DNA from: Ulva prolifera
Lineage: Eukaryota; Chlorophyta; Ulvophyceae; Ulvales; Ulvaceae
Direction of reading: 5' to 3'
DNA: 64,000 nucleotides
Assembly: GCA_023078555.1 (NCBI GenBank)
Contig: CM041203.1
Location: forward strand, 3,205,981-3,269,980
A program made the position numbers and the translations under genes. Below are positions 14,001 to 23,479 of this stretch, piece after piece (positions within the stretch are counted from its first letter, which is position 1; the number at the start of each line of letters is the position of its first letter). The notes under the pieces were generated by a model. The model saw only the letters and a list, made by a program, of their open reading frames with translations, had not been told where the DNA came from and made no database searches.

Positions 14001-14633
14001 AATCCAAAGCATCTATCAAGATCAAAATTGACCCTCCTGCGTGAAAGGTTTCAAAATGATGTCAGCGACAGAGTTTAAGCTAGCCACAAGGAGGACCTCA
14101 CTGACAAGCATGATACTTTGCAGTGTCGGCGATACAATCAAGCAGCGGATGAACAGCTGGCCACGCCTCAGCTAGCCAGGTCCCAGGCCCGCAGAGTGCT
14201 GCATGGTGTTAACAGCAGAATCTCAGAGTGTTCAGGGGATCGGGAAGTCCAGGACCATGAAGAACGTGTCCAAACTGTTGTGGGGCAACAGGACCATGGG
14301 TATGTGCTTGTAACCGAAATTGGCCCTGGACAGGCGTTTGGAGAGGAAGCCTTCTTCACAGGGAAGGAGTCTAGGACGACCGTGGTGGCCAGCTCATGTT
14401 GTCAGGCACAGACAGTTACAGTTGGTCCGTTTTGCCGTGTTTTGCATGAGTGGCCCGATATTCGGCATGATGTGATGGTGCATGCCACTCGGGTGTCAAG
14501 GATGCCGGAGACTCATCTCGAGCAACATGCGAAAGACAATCAGCAGGATCAGCTTCAAGGCGCAACTGCATGGACAACAGGAGCCTATGGCGAAGAGTTC
14601 GACCCACGTGATCAAGAGTTCCGGATTGGATGA
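11092..14633 (+). CDS. Voltage-gated K+ channel with cyclic-nucleotide-binding domain (CNGK/KCNH-like)
   Basis: Six-transmembrane cation channel subunit. Exon 1 (11,092-11,330) and exon 2 (11,520 to about 11,690) encode a hydrophilic N-terminus ending FGILLPDG. S1 is WDIIITTLLAFISVALPF. S2-S3 includes AVDILINFRTAY and YLRTWFVFDFVSIFPFD. S4 is the basic helix VLRILKIMKMLKLLRLPR (about 12,490-12,545). S5 starts FISMIMLLFGILM. The pore reads ALYWALSTVTTVGYGD (about 12,985-13,030); TVGYGD is the K+-selective filter. After S6 (VSVFSYLIG) come a C-linker (ENLEHFIRSRKIS) and a CNBD (LEFFAPEDVIIQQGKFSDTLYIMVEG; later GQAFGEEAFFTG and ESRTTVVA). The two halves of the CNBD are separated by a Gln-rich stretch around 14,118-14,290. 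Exon joins in the pore turret and within the CNBD are not all resolved. EAG-type, plant AKT-type and CNGK channels share this layout; the filter and CNBD do not decide between them. Confidence 0.85.
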
Positions 14634-15025
14634 GGTGGCAGAAATGTGAGGATATGGCTGTCATATTGCCGCGTGCTTGTCGGTGAACACGTATTTTTAC
14701 TATGTAGTACCATTGGCTACATTTGGCACCATGTTGAGCTTCGATGTGCTTCTGCTTGCTGGGATGAGCATTCCGCCATGCCACTCTGGGATCATGTGGC
14801 ATGCTATTTAGCATGACAAACCTCTGCTGTGTCCAACAATGATGAATCTGCTGTCATTGACAGCGAACGCCTGCAATTTTCGAGTTCCTACATCTTAACT
14901 TACCACTGAGGGAGTGGGCACACAAGTGCAACATGTTGTAGAGCAATGCTCCAAGCCCTGGGATTTTCACTCTGTGCAGGGACGCTGAGTAGCAGATGGC
15001 ACGCATGCGGAACGGAGCAGCACGC
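14634..15025. other. Convergent intergenic spacer
   Basis: About 390 bp between the 3' ends of the K+ channel (plus) and the alpha/beta hydrolase (minus). It must hold both 3' UTRs. No separate gene was seen. Confidence 0.6.
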
Positions 15026-17292
15026 TTACATATCAGACTTCCTGAACTTTTTGGTGCCTGTGATGGTAACGTCTTGGCCGCTGAAGAAGTCAAGCAGCAC
15101 CGGTGAAAATGCTTCAGAAAAATCCTCTTGGGGCATATGGCCCAGCTTGCCCTCTACAGAGATGAGCTTCATCGTCGTTCGCTTGGTGTCCAGCCACTGT
15201 ATGGCTCCCCTGATATCAAGGAACTCATCCTGTATTGACACAGAAGCTGGCGTCAGGCATCTCCATGTGCGCAGCGACGTAGGAGCCAGAGCAGCAGGGT
15301 TCCCCATGTTGAGCACTGACTATTCTGGGGAACAAACCTTGTTACCATACAAGACTACAGAGTCTTTCCTCCAGGTTCTGTAGCCTTCATCCACTCGTGC
15401 CAGAAGCTGCTTCCAGTCAAGTTTGTCCATGGTTTCATAAAGAGCCATGTTCGCCTCTGGTTCTGCTTGATATGGGATATCATATGCCTGAACACCCAAA
15501 AACGCTTGTACACAGGAGAACAGGCCCGCAAAGGAAACTGGCCACCCAAGGTAATCGATGACGTGAGTGTGTGATTGCACAATGCGTGCAGCTCCAGTTC
15601 AGCTACAAGCTGTTTGGCAACGCAGGACGGCCGCACACTGTGGACAACCCCAAAAGACGCACGCATGCGATAGTGTAAACAAGTCTGCAATCAATGCACG
15701 CAAGCTTCCTGTTCACGCAGTCCATAAATGGTTCTCTTGCACACAGGGGGCAGAGAGCCTCTAGATGCTAGACACAGTTGCCACAGGCATTGGTTCTAAT
15801 TGAGTCCGTCCATGCTTGGACCATGCCTCTACTTGATCACTGTATGGCTACACACATGCACTTCCGATACATGGCGTGTTGACAATGAACAGATGACAAG
15901 CGATGAGATGCTCGTGTTCAACGCGCTCGTTGTGCAGGCCATCGAAACGGTCCATGAGCTCTGTTGAGGCATATGCTGTGACGACATACCTGGGCATCAT
16001 CATAATTGATAACGTACGCTAGCCCTGAAGCATTGTATAGGTCTGCAGCAAACTTAGTTTCTGGTTTGGGCCGAAGAAATGGTAGCGGGCTCTTGAATGG
16101 TGCGAGCTCTGGGCGTAGTGGTGTTTTGAGGCCAAGAGGAGTGCCCATGATCACTAGCTTGTCGATATCATCAGCCCGCTTAAGCGCCCACAGCAGGCCA
16201 TACTGGCCCAGTACAAAACCATGCGTGATGACACACATCGGGCCGGAGATGCCGGCTGCTGTTACAAATTCTTCTAGTGCGTTGACGTATGCATCGGCAT
16301 CGTACGCAAACCCTGACATAGGCTGCACATGCACCTCACATCTCAGCAGGAACAAATAGGTAGAGAATGCGGCCCTATGTAGCAACTCGTGATTGATGGT
16401 ACATTGGGTTGCAACAGAGGGTTATTGCAGGCATGCGGAGTGTGCACAAGTCACTGTCATGCATGGCTATGTAGCTTGACCAGACTGCTAACTGTGGACA
16501 TGGGTGTTGTGTAGAAGCAGAACAGACAACTTGATAGGAAGATTTTTGTTCTGTTCTGCGAGATGGCTACAAGAGAAGCGGAAGGGCACCTTCTCTGATG
16601 AGCCGTGGCCGGGCCAGTCAGGGGCATAGCAGTCGTGGCCCTCATCGGAGAGCAATCGCATGAGATTGCGATAGCTATAGCTGTTGCTTCCTATGCCATG
16701 TAAGAGGAGAACTGTGGGTTTATCGCCTTTGCTGTTGTCATCCGCCTTGGATTGCCGAAATGCCCAGTTCAGCCCACCAGCTGCAACAGTGTCACTGCAC
16801 AGTTCCTTTAACAGTCAGGCAGCAGTTGCTAACAATCCGTGCGTGCAAGCTGTAGATGGATGGGATTGCAAGAGAATGGGCATGCATGCAGCGGGGGGAA
16901 GACATGTATGGGCCACGCCACCGGCTGACAAAGCTGATGCGCGCTGGCCACGGAATGGGCTTCAACGCAACAGCATGCCGAAGGCGTGCGATGCACAACT
17001 GCTAGATAGCTCAGGAATTTTGCAGACATAGAATTTGATGCATGAGCCAATCTGGTCTTGATTCATGGACGCCATCGCGTGAACTGCAGTCAGGTGCACA
17101 GGGGAGTCACCTTGGCTTGACTGTGCGTGTTGAAGCATTCTCATAGGGGAGCCCGGTGATCGGGTCAATTTCTTCCAGGGCTGAAGCTACTACCTGAGAT
17201 CTTATCGCGACGCAGCGTGGCAGGCCAATTGAAACGGGTCGGCAAAACGTCGCACTGTGCGCACCACGCATCTGTGTTCTTGGACAATTCAT
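15026..17292 (-). CDS. Alpha/beta-hydrolase fold protein, probably organelle-targeted
   Basis: Serine-hydrolase-fold protein of the haloalkane-dehalogenase/epoxide-hydrolase-like group. The first ATG (17,292) opens a basic, Ser/Thr-containing N-terminus (MNCPRTQMRGAHSATFCRP) that could be a transit peptide. The fold then appears in order over several exons: KPTVLLLHGIGSNSYSYRNL (oxyanion HG motif, about 16,690-16,760), CYAPDWPGHGSS (about 16,580-16,620), YVNALEEFV, then VITHGFVLGQYGLL at the nucleophile-elbow position, VIMGTPL, DEFLDIRGAIQWL, and the C-terminal GKLGHMPQEDF with the expected catalytic His. The usual elbow G-x-S-x-G reads G-F-V-L-G, so the nucleophile Ser is not at its normal place. 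Plant chloroplast relatives also carry QGFVLGQ there, so this may be a non-hydrolytic or altered-activity branch. The substrate is unknown. Confidence 0.8.
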
Positions 17293-17757
17293 GATGCCTT
17301 AACATGCGCTCCATGTAACAGCGGCTGACGAAGAGAAACGCAGAAAACTTTTGGACACCGACAACTGTGTTTATCGCGATGTGCCAACGTTCTTCCCGGG
17401 GATCGATGGCAGAACTTTACAATCCGCACCTCGTTGTGTCGACAGCTGCGCCTTTTGCCGCTGGGAGTCCCAACGGTTGGACGCAGGGTCGCAGGTGATA
17501 CCCATGCAGCGCAGCGAAAGAATTGTAAAAACAACTCTCCTTGTGGACGCCGTTCATCACCGGACTCCCAGTCGTTCGCAGATTTACATTCATGCAAAGC
17601 GGGCAAACATGTAGTCGCAACCTGTACCGTAACATGAAGTGCTGCCATCAGAGACATGGTACCAAAGCGGCCAAAGAGGACCCATTTTCTCCACAGTGAG
17701 TCCAAGTGAATGTCCGGTCCACCAATTCAAGAAATTTAAATATACACACCCACAACG
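17293..17757. other. Intergenic spacer between two minus-strand genes
   Basis: Separates the start of the alpha/beta hydrolase from the stop of DNAI7. The minus frame 17,289-17,705 (139 codons) shows no recognisable domain. It may be the 5' UTR or promoter of the hydrolase plus the DNAI7 3' UTR. Confidence 0.5.
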
Positions 17758-20544
17758 TTATGCCACGGAGAAGCTGAGCAACCTGATAGACAGCAACAGG
17801 TCAGCCAGGGACTCACGCGTCAACGGGCTAAACTTCTGGATACGGTCCAGGGTGCCCTCTGCAGGCTGTAGCTCCCGTGCCAGCTTCGGCCAGTCCGTGG
17901 GCCAGTATAACGGATCCTCAGGCTTTGGCAGCACTGTCGCCTGCAGCAGCTCATCTGGCGGCTTTTCACCCTTCTTTGCCAGCTCCTCCAGCTCCCCCTG
18001 CAGCCATGCCCCCAGTCAACCCATGTGCACAACCCCATGGCCCCTCAACACTGCTGATCGACCGTCCCGCCCCACTGCGAAGTCGCACGGGACACACCAA
18101 GCGCTTTGCCTCCGCTGCTCGGACCTTCTGATCTTCTTCCTCCCGCCGTGCAATCGCAACTTCCAGCTCGTCCACCACCTCGGCAGTAAATTCACCCTGC
18201 AGCAGAGCATATGGAGACGCATGCACCTCCCCCCAGATGCATGTGCGGCAGCGCTCGTCGTCCACCTCTGGCAGCTCAGGGTAGGACTCACAGCGATTTA
18301 AAGCGCAGCTCAACGCCACCCCTTTGGTGCCCCGCTGCACCATGGCCACTACCTTGTTCGGCCCAGTCTCCAGCTCTGTGTCAAATATACGCTCCACGTC
18401 CCGTTCAGACGTACGGCCGCCGACCTCCCAGTCTGTGACCTCGCTCAGTCGGCAGATGCACTCCTGAGCCTGCAAGCTCTCACACACAGGTGCATGTACG
18501 ATGTGCCCAGCTGTATGCAGCCCGCAGACCCAAGGCATGCAATCACATAGCCATGCAGGAAAAGATGGACTGGGTGAATGCTGCATGCAAGCACGCGCTC
18601 TGCTGCTCGTGACCTGTTCGTGAGCCGTAATTCAAACAAGTGAGCCTGCTGCCGCACCCCGACGTACTGCGTCCACTTGCTGCTGGCGATGATGTGGCTC
18701 CCCGCAAGCATCGCAATGCCATCACACATCGCCTGCTCAACCGCAAGGTCTTTCAACTCCACGTCCACCCGCGGCGCGTCCGCAGCAGTTGGCAGCAAAA
18801 ACACGCCCAGATTCTGAAGCGCACGCAGCAGCTCAAGTGGCTGGTGTGTAACTCCCAGCAGTGGCACCAGTGGCCGCAGCATTGGCCCCTTGAGCGTGAC
18901 GTGTCCGGGGCCGATCTCAAACTCCAAGGGCATGTCATCCATCCCGACATCGATGGATAGCAGTGCAACGTTGCCATCCTCGCCAGCAGCTGGCCGGATG
19001 TGCCATGCATGGTACGGCAGCATTGCGCAACGGTCGTACACCACAGCAAATGAGCCCAGCCCTGTAACGCTGAATGAGAGATTACCATCGGCGACTTGCA
19101 CGCTTCGCACCTTGCTGGTGCTCCATGCACAGTCCTTCTTGTTCCACATCGCAACCTGCGGACAGCCACGAGTTCATCCAAGTAGATGGCCTGCCACACA
19201 AACAACAGCGCCCAATTCCGGTGCCATCACTGTGCCCGTCCACGCTGAATTGGTTCTCCTGCCCCTGCCACAGCCGTGCTGTAGTACCACGAGTGGGCAG
19301 AGAGATGGGGGGAGGGTGTCACCTGCAGCGGGTCATCGCTGAGCTGGACTATCGTGGGAGCGCCCGCCACGGTTACAGTAAGAGGTGGCACGTCTTCGTC
19401 TGCGATCCATGTACTGGAATCGGCGCCAGCTGGAGGAATTGGGTACGGAATCTTGTTGATAGAGTTGGTGAGTGGGGACCTTACACGCATGACCCACTGA
19501 TTGACAGTCGCCTTGCTCGGTTGTGGAAGTGTCAGCAGCTCAAACGTCATCACCGGGCCCAAGGCAATGAGCTCGTTGGTGCAAACACTGTTGTATTGCT
19601 CGCAGGTTGGCAGATGCTGCGCTCTGATGGCGACTGGGGCCAAGGCCAACTGCTTCACGATCTCCAGGCTGCACTGGAGCACTGGAAACTCTAGCAGCTT
19701 CAGGCGAGGATTCTTGGTGATGTTCAACCACAGTCCCCACCGGCATGCCTCGACAATCTCCTCGTGCCGGACCCCTCCTTCTTCGTCCACAAAGTAGTCA
19801 TAGTGATGAAGGAACCAAGCAGTCATCATGTCACTAATGGACGAGATCAGGTTGTAAAGCTGGCTCTTGTACTTTATGAGGGCGTGTGTATCTGATCCTG
19901 CCTGTGCCAGCATGATACTGAAGTGATCGACCTCTTGAATGATTGTGAATGCCGCGTGCATACGGCATAGTGCTTCTTTTACACTCGCTGGTACACATGT
20001 TGACTCTGCTGCCAAGTAGTCATTCACATGGCTGTCATTCTCTGGACTGGGCAGAGGATTGCACGAAATGTAGCGGTTCCACTCGTCCGAGCATCTGATC
20101 GCCTCCAGACGCTCACGCCTGGCATTGCTTGCATCGTCAGAAAATGCCTGACACTTCAGCCTGCAGCCAGTCCGTAACCACGCCTTACAGCGACAGCCGT
20201 TCACATGGCAAGTAAAATTCACTGCACGATGCCCCACGTGGCCACACCTCTCAGCCGCGAGTCTTGCAGATTCTGTGGCTTTATTGGCTTCAGCTATTTC
20301 TGCTCTTCTCGCAAGTTCCTCCTGCCTCTCCTTCTCTTTTGCTTCCTCTTCCCGGATCCTCTCTACAGTGAGATTTGTTGCTCAGCTGACTGAACATTTT
20401 GCATTGTTATGGGCCACACACATCGCCAACACGCATCCCAAGCTGGCTCGAAGCTTTGCCTTGCTCTGCCTCCTGAGCCGCGAGTTCAAGCCGAAGGCGC
20501 TCCGCTTCCTGCTCTTCTTTCGACAATTTTTTTTTGGGCGCCAT
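17758..20544 (-). CDS. DNAI7: Axonemal dynein-associated protein DNAI7/CASC1 (IC97 type)
   Basis: Axonemal protein associated with inner-arm dynein I1 in Chlamydomonas (IC97/FAP94). The ATG at 20,544 starts MAPKKKLSKEEQEAERLRLE, the highly charged N-terminal coiled coil of the family. Exon 2 (about 20,260-20,370) continues it with EEEAKEKERQEELARRAE. A long exon (about 19,320-20,150) carries the signature SDEWNRYISCNPLPSPENDS, then a long helical domain. The next exon (about 18,490-19,150) has WNKKDCAWSTSKVRSVQVAD and a beta-rich domain. The C-terminal exons include GEVHASPYALLQGEF and end in LADLLLSIRLLSFSVA. The gene implies that the organism builds motile flagella. It is divergent from UTP15 across about 585 bp. 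Small exon joins were not all fixed. Confidence 0.87.
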
Positions 20545-21128
20545 TTTCACGTTACTCGTGCATCGCTGTGTGCGGGGCTCGCACTGTGTTTTAAGTGGGT
20601 GCTAGAACCGAGCCTTATGATGGACTAAACGCAGCATACTTTTCCAGTATAATGATGAATCTTTGTAGCAGCAACGTCCCCGCGAGTGTGACCACTTTTA
20701 CATCTCCTCGCTCGCGTGTTGCTACGCTTGAAACACAAGAATGTCTACAGGTGGAAAGAAAGGAGCGCAAGCTTGGGGCTCCTGCGTTGGCTTGTCCGTG
20801 TGCCAACACATTATAAACAGTCGCTGGCGCGCGCCCAAGCCACACAAGCTCATCTATCAACGTTTCATGTGTGTCATCCCGGAACAGTTGATTGTCGTTT
20901 AGAGATTGGCTTGGGGCTTTCTTAAGTGCAGCCTCCTCATCGATCTGTCCGCCCTGTGCCGCATCGCCATCAACAGGTGGCTTGGTACTTAGTTTTGATT
21001 GTTCATTAATTTCTTGTCCGTTTTGACGATCAGCTGCTACGAATATTACCTCGCTGACCACACGAGCAAATGCTAGACTGAGGGCAGTTGTGCGGGAGTA
21101 CGTGGTACTGCGATTCCGTGCGGGTACC
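20545..21128. promoter_or_regulatory. Shared intergenic region of divergent DNAI7 and UTP15
   Basis: The only upstream DNA available to both genes, so it probably contains two promoters or a bidirectional one. It also contains a 171-codon minus-strand frame, listed separately, so its role is not settled. No TATA-like or other motif can be assigned by eye. Confidence 0.4.
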
Positions 21129-21130
21129 AT
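20615..21130 (-). CDS. Hypothetical 171-residue ORF antisense to the UTP15 start
   Basis: An uninterrupted ATG-initiated frame lies between two divergent genes. Its start codon overlaps the UTP15 start codon on the other strand within the palindrome CCATGG at 21,127-21,132. The product begins MVPARNRSTTYSRTTALSLA. It has an acidic/Gln-rich middle and a hydrophobic C-terminal third (LAGTLLLQRFIIILEKYAAF). No family is recognised. It could be a real small gene, an upstream exon, or chance, as this region has few stops on the minus strand. Confidence 0.25.
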   Translation of the reverse strand: MVPARNRSTTYSRTTALSLAFARVVSEVIFVAADRQNGQEINEQSKLSTKPPVDGDAAQGGQIDEEAALKKAPSQSLNDNQLFRDDTHETLIDELVWLGRAPATVYNVLAHGQANAGAPSLRSFLSTCRHSCVSSVATRERGDVKVVTLAGTLLLQRFIIILEKYAAFSPS

Positions 21131-23479
21131 GGACGAACAGGCATACCAAAAGCTGGTATTACGGCCAACAGTATCACGACAGCCGGATCAGCAGCCAGAG
21201 AAGAAGTACTGGCGTCGCTTCGCCACGCCGACCACCACTCAACAGGTGCATGCCCTTCACAGAGTCTGGCGTGCTGCCGCGATGCCCCGACTGACTAACG
21301 GCTTGACATGCAGATTGGCATACCTACGCATATCTCCTTCTCACCAATTGCCCCCCACGACTATGCAGTCACAAGCTCTACCCGGGTGCGCCTCCTGATT
21401 TCCCTCGCACCATGTGTTTCACTCTTCCACAATGCCAAGGTCGACTGCTACCTAATGAAGCGAGCGATGTTCCTGAAAGCATATATATCTCAGCGAGGTT
21501 GCAACCGGCCACATTGGCCATGTTCTGCTACACCAGTAGGGTGCCCACGCACACCCACAATACCCTGGATCCAAGCCACCGACACAGTGTTACTGCAGGT
21601 CCTCATACACGACGGCAAGTCGCACAGCCTCAAGAAGACCATTTCACGCTTCCCAGACACTGCATACAATGCTAATATCCGCAGCGATGGGCAGCTTTTT
21701 GTGGCCGGCTGCGAAAACGGGCAAGTCCTCATCTTCACCCTCTCCTCCCGTGCCATCCTCCGTAAGTTCAGCCACCATAAGCGCCCCACCCACGCCACTA
21801 TCTTCGCGCCCAACAAAACACAAGTCATCTCTGGCTCAGACGACGCCACCCTCCGCTTGTGGGACCTCTCGTCCGGGCAGCAAATCAGCATGTGGACCGG
21901 CCACACAGATTACGTCCGCTCTGCAGCATGTGTGTCAGAAAATGCGATTCTCAGCGGCTCATACGACCACACCGTGCGGCTGTGGGACACACGGGCTAAG
22001 GGCGCGCAAGCGACGCTCGATCACGGCTGCGCCGTCGAGAGCGTCGCGCAGTTCCAGCACAGCCGCCTTGCCGCGAGCACAGGAGGCACCACCGTCAAGC
22101 TGTGGGACCTCACCGCCGGCCGCGTGATGCAGACTCTCGGCAACCACCAGAAGACTGTGACGTGCGCGAGCATCGTGGATGTGCGTGACCGCGACGGCGC
22201 TCACTGCACCCGGTTGCTCACCGGCGCACTCGACGGCCACGTCAAAGTGTACGACCTAGAGACGTTCAAGGTTGCATTTGCGTACAAGTACCCCTCAGGC
22301 GTGATGTCGGTTGCGGTTGCTCCGGACCTCTCGTCGATGGTTGTCGGCATGGCGGACCGCTCGATGGTCGTGCGGAAGCACAAGCTCGGTGATGGCGCAA
22401 TCTCCGCGATACGTGCGAATCGCTCTCCTCCTGGCGCTGCATTGCTGTGCTGTAGCTCCCATGTGCTGTGTCGGCACGAGGCATCGTTCGCGCTGTGGTG
22501 TCAGTATGCTACCGAGTCGCGAAGCCGTAGGCTCCAGTGGTGGTTGCATTTGGCTGGGCAATATTCACCACGCATGTTACAGCTGCATGTTCACATCTCA
22601 TCGCTGCTGTATGGTGTGGAGTTGCACAAGGGTGCAAGAGCTTGCAGGGAGTGGTAGCACGAGGCTGCCCAAGAAGCAGCGGAGGTACGCGCCGCGGCTG
22701 ACGGCGGCGTCATACCGCTACTTTGAGCGCGGCAAAGGCAGTGCGCCGGCGCCGGGTGATGTGGTGGTGCAGGCACGCCGCCGGGTGCACCTCAAGCCAT
22801 ATGATGTCCTCCTGAAGCAGTTCAAGTATGCCCCCGGTTTCGTCGCGGTCTGCTGCACAGTGTGGGGGCAGATGCGTGTGGGTCGCACAACGGCCGCCTA
22901 CCTGCACCGTGACAAGCTCATGCCATGATTGTGATGCGCATTTGTGCTCCGATGAAGAACTCATATGTCGGCCCATGTTCAAAGCCTGCACAAAGCCTCG
23001 TTACACGTCTCGCGACAATATTGTCTGGCGCCCGGCACAGCCACCCAGTGCGGCACGATCTCATGGCACGTGAAATTGAGATGCTTTTGGAGAACTCAAA
23101 TACTAGCATCGGCTGGCTGTGCAGGTATGCTGATGCACTTCAGGCGGCCATCGGCACAAACAGCATCCGTGTTGTGCTCTCCATGGTCGATGAACTGGCA
23201 GGCCGCGGCGGGCTCGCAGCGGCGATCCGCGGGCGACCGGTCGCAGCGTGGCTGCCGCTGCTGTGCATCCTCTCGAAGCATGTGAGCCATCCACAGCATG
23301 CGCGTGCGAGCCTCAGCATCGCCAACCTGCTTCTGGACGAGCACGCTGCCTCGCTACGCCGTGAGCCGGATGCGCAGCGCGTGCTACAGGGTCTCCGGGG
23401 ACAGCTGATTGCGGAGGCAAAGGTGCAGAGTGACCTGCAAGCGATGGGTGGCATCATCGACATGATCCTTAACACATGA
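21129..23479 (+). CDS. UTP15: U3 snoRNA-associated protein 15 (UTP15), WD40 protein of the small-subunit processome
   Basis: Nucleolar t-UTP subcomplex protein needed for pre-18S rRNA processing. Five exons join in phase: 21,129-21,245, 21,314-21,385, 21,599-22,412, 22,648-22,825 and 23,125-23,479, giving 511 residues, normal for the family. The N-terminus (EKKYWRRFATPT) and the first blade (THISFSPIAPHDYAVTSSTR) are typical. WD repeats follow (SGSDDATLRLWDL, TGHTDYVRSAAC, SGSYDHTVRLWDTR, GTTVKLWDLTAGR, GNHQKTVTCASIV, LLTGALDGHVKVYDLETF). The basic linker PKKQRRYAPRLTAASYRYF leads to the C-terminal UTP15 helical domain (GTNSIRVVLSMVDELAGRGG, LQAMGGIIDMI). The acceptor of exon 4 was chosen because it is the only nearby AG giving the correct phase. 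Confidence 0.93.
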
